Assembly: GCF_036967205.1 (NCBI RefSeq)
Contig: NZ_CP146022.1
Span: 8,122,001 to 8,186,000 of the forward strand
DNA from: Streptomyces sp. Q6
Lineage (GTDB): Bacteria; Actinomycetota; Actinomycetes; Streptomycetales; Streptomycetaceae
Length of the DNA stretch: 64,000 nt
Reading direction: 5' to 3'
Part shown: piece by piece, positions 63,482-64,000 of the stretch
How the letters are laid out: each line of letters opens with the position of its first letter
Position numbering within the stretch: position 1 is the stretch's first letter
The notes under the pieces: generated by a model
Databases searched by the model: none
The model's input: only the letters and a program-made list of their open reading frames with translations
Told to the model about the DNA's origin: nothing
Program-made: the position numbers and the translations under genes

Positions 63482-64000
63482 TCAGGCGTGCCAGTGGCCG
63501 TGGAGGGCGGCGCTGAAGAATCCGGGTCCGTAGGCGACCATCAAGCCCTGGCCCCCGGGCGCCGGCGGCGAGGCGTGCGTGCGCTCGAGAACGCGGAGGA
63601 CGCTCACGCCTCCGAGGTTTCCCTCGTCGATCAAGGACTCGGTCGAGTGGCGGGTCAGCTCGGCTGGGAGGTCGAAGGCTTCGGCGGTGTCCCTGATGAT
63701 GCTGAGGCTGCCCGGGTGGATCACCGCGAAGTCCAGCGTCCTCGCTCCGACCCACTCCTTGACCACCGCGAGCGTCTCGGCGGCAGTCGTGGGGGCGGCC
63801 TTGGTGGAGTCGAAGTGCATGCCGTCGCTGTCGAGTCGTCCGCGGTAGCGATCGAAGCTTTCCGGGAGGGTGTATTCGAAGGTGTCATCGATGGCGAGGC
63901 CCGGGCCGAGCGGCTCGTCGGTCACCACGGTGGCCGCACCGGCGTCCGCGAACAGGGCTTTGTAGATCATCGCCTCGATCGTCGAAGAGGCGTGGTTGTA
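63482..64000 (-). CDS. Type III polyketide synthase, C-terminal part (partial)
   Basis: The last 172 residues of a chalcone-synthase-like enzyme; the N-terminus with the active-site Cys lies beyond the right edge. The catalytic His is in FAVIHPGSLSIIRD and the catalytic Asn in DEGNLGGVSVLRVLE. The final GLMVAYGPGFFSAALHGHW carries the conserved GPG loop near the CoA tunnel. Earlier, ALFADAGAATVV is the family's dimer-region motif. Such enzymes make small aromatic polyketides such as tetrahydroxynaphthalene or alkylresorcinols in Streptomyces. Confidence 0.92.
   Translation of the reverse strand, partial: YNHASSTIEAMIYKALFADAGAATVVTDEPLGPGLAIDDTFEYTLPESFDRYRGRLDSDGMHFDSTKAAPTTAAETLAVVKEWVGARTLDFAVIHPGSLSIIRDTAEAFDLPAELTRHSTESLIDEGNLGGVSVLRVLERTHASPPAPGGQGLMVAYGPGFFSAALHGHWHA

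Overview
The window is very GC-rich actinobacterial DNA, almost certainly from Streptomyces or a close relative. It carries an SsgA-like sporulation protein, a mycothiol-dependent formaldehyde dehydrogenase, a 388-residue xylose isomerase, SigK/RskA-type regulators, many GTG starts, GGAGG ribosome sites and U-tract-less terminators. No rRNA, standard tRNA, CRISPR array or prophage was seen. One complete IS481-type element is present.

Layout. 1-10.1 kb: end of an alkyl-sulfatase-like gene, then a peptide-uptake operon (X-Pro dipeptidase-like hydrolase, solute-binding lipoprotein, two permeases, two ATPases, DUF3237). A TetR gene and an amidase diverge from it, and two nearly identical 30-bp operators link them. 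10.1-17.7 kb: metallophosphoesterase, a pair of unknown membrane proteins, an acetaldehyde dehydrogenase with its GAF regulator, and a secreted PGRP-type amidase. 18-29 kb: carbohydrate region with xylR/xylB/xylA, an IS481 element, a phytase-like esterase, a DeoR/LacI hybrid regulator and a hyaluronate-lyase-type PL8 enzyme. 29-39.6 kb: a ten-kilobase nitrogen-catabolic locus. DUF1097, amidohydrolase, acetamidase/formamidase and carbamate kinase lie on the minus strand. PucR, FdrA, DUF1116 (YlbE) and DUF2877 (YlbF) lie on the plus strand. The last three match the subunits of three-part oxamate carbamoyltransferase, so the locus probably makes carbamoyl phosphate and then ATP from a ureide-like compound.

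39.6-50 kb: succinate-semialdehyde dehydrogenase, NUDIX, an MFS exporter between several gene remnants, a K+/H+ antiporter with its TrkA-C partner, an ATP-dependent DNA ligase, and an unusual sigma factor fused to a zinc-finger, membrane and Pro/Thr-rich tail. 50-64 kb: SsgA-like protein, a phosphotransferase, a structured RNA with a permuted tRNA-like module (bacterial Y RNA type), glutathione peroxidase, mycothiol formaldehyde detoxification, VanZ, an internally deleted sulfite-oxidase-like gene, a fasciclin / RskA / SigK module, an iron-box-controlled DUF2470 gene, an acyltransferase, SDR/TetR, and the end of a type III polyketide synthase.

A caution for every user of this annotation: at least nine otherwise well-preserved genes are split by single-base frameshifts, nearly all of them one G or C missing from a run of four or five. 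This pattern looks like homopolymer undercalling in a long-read assembly rather than true gene decay. Separate from that, several genes at 41.6-44.9 kb and 56.7-57.6 kb are truncated or internally deleted in a way a single-base error cannot explain.
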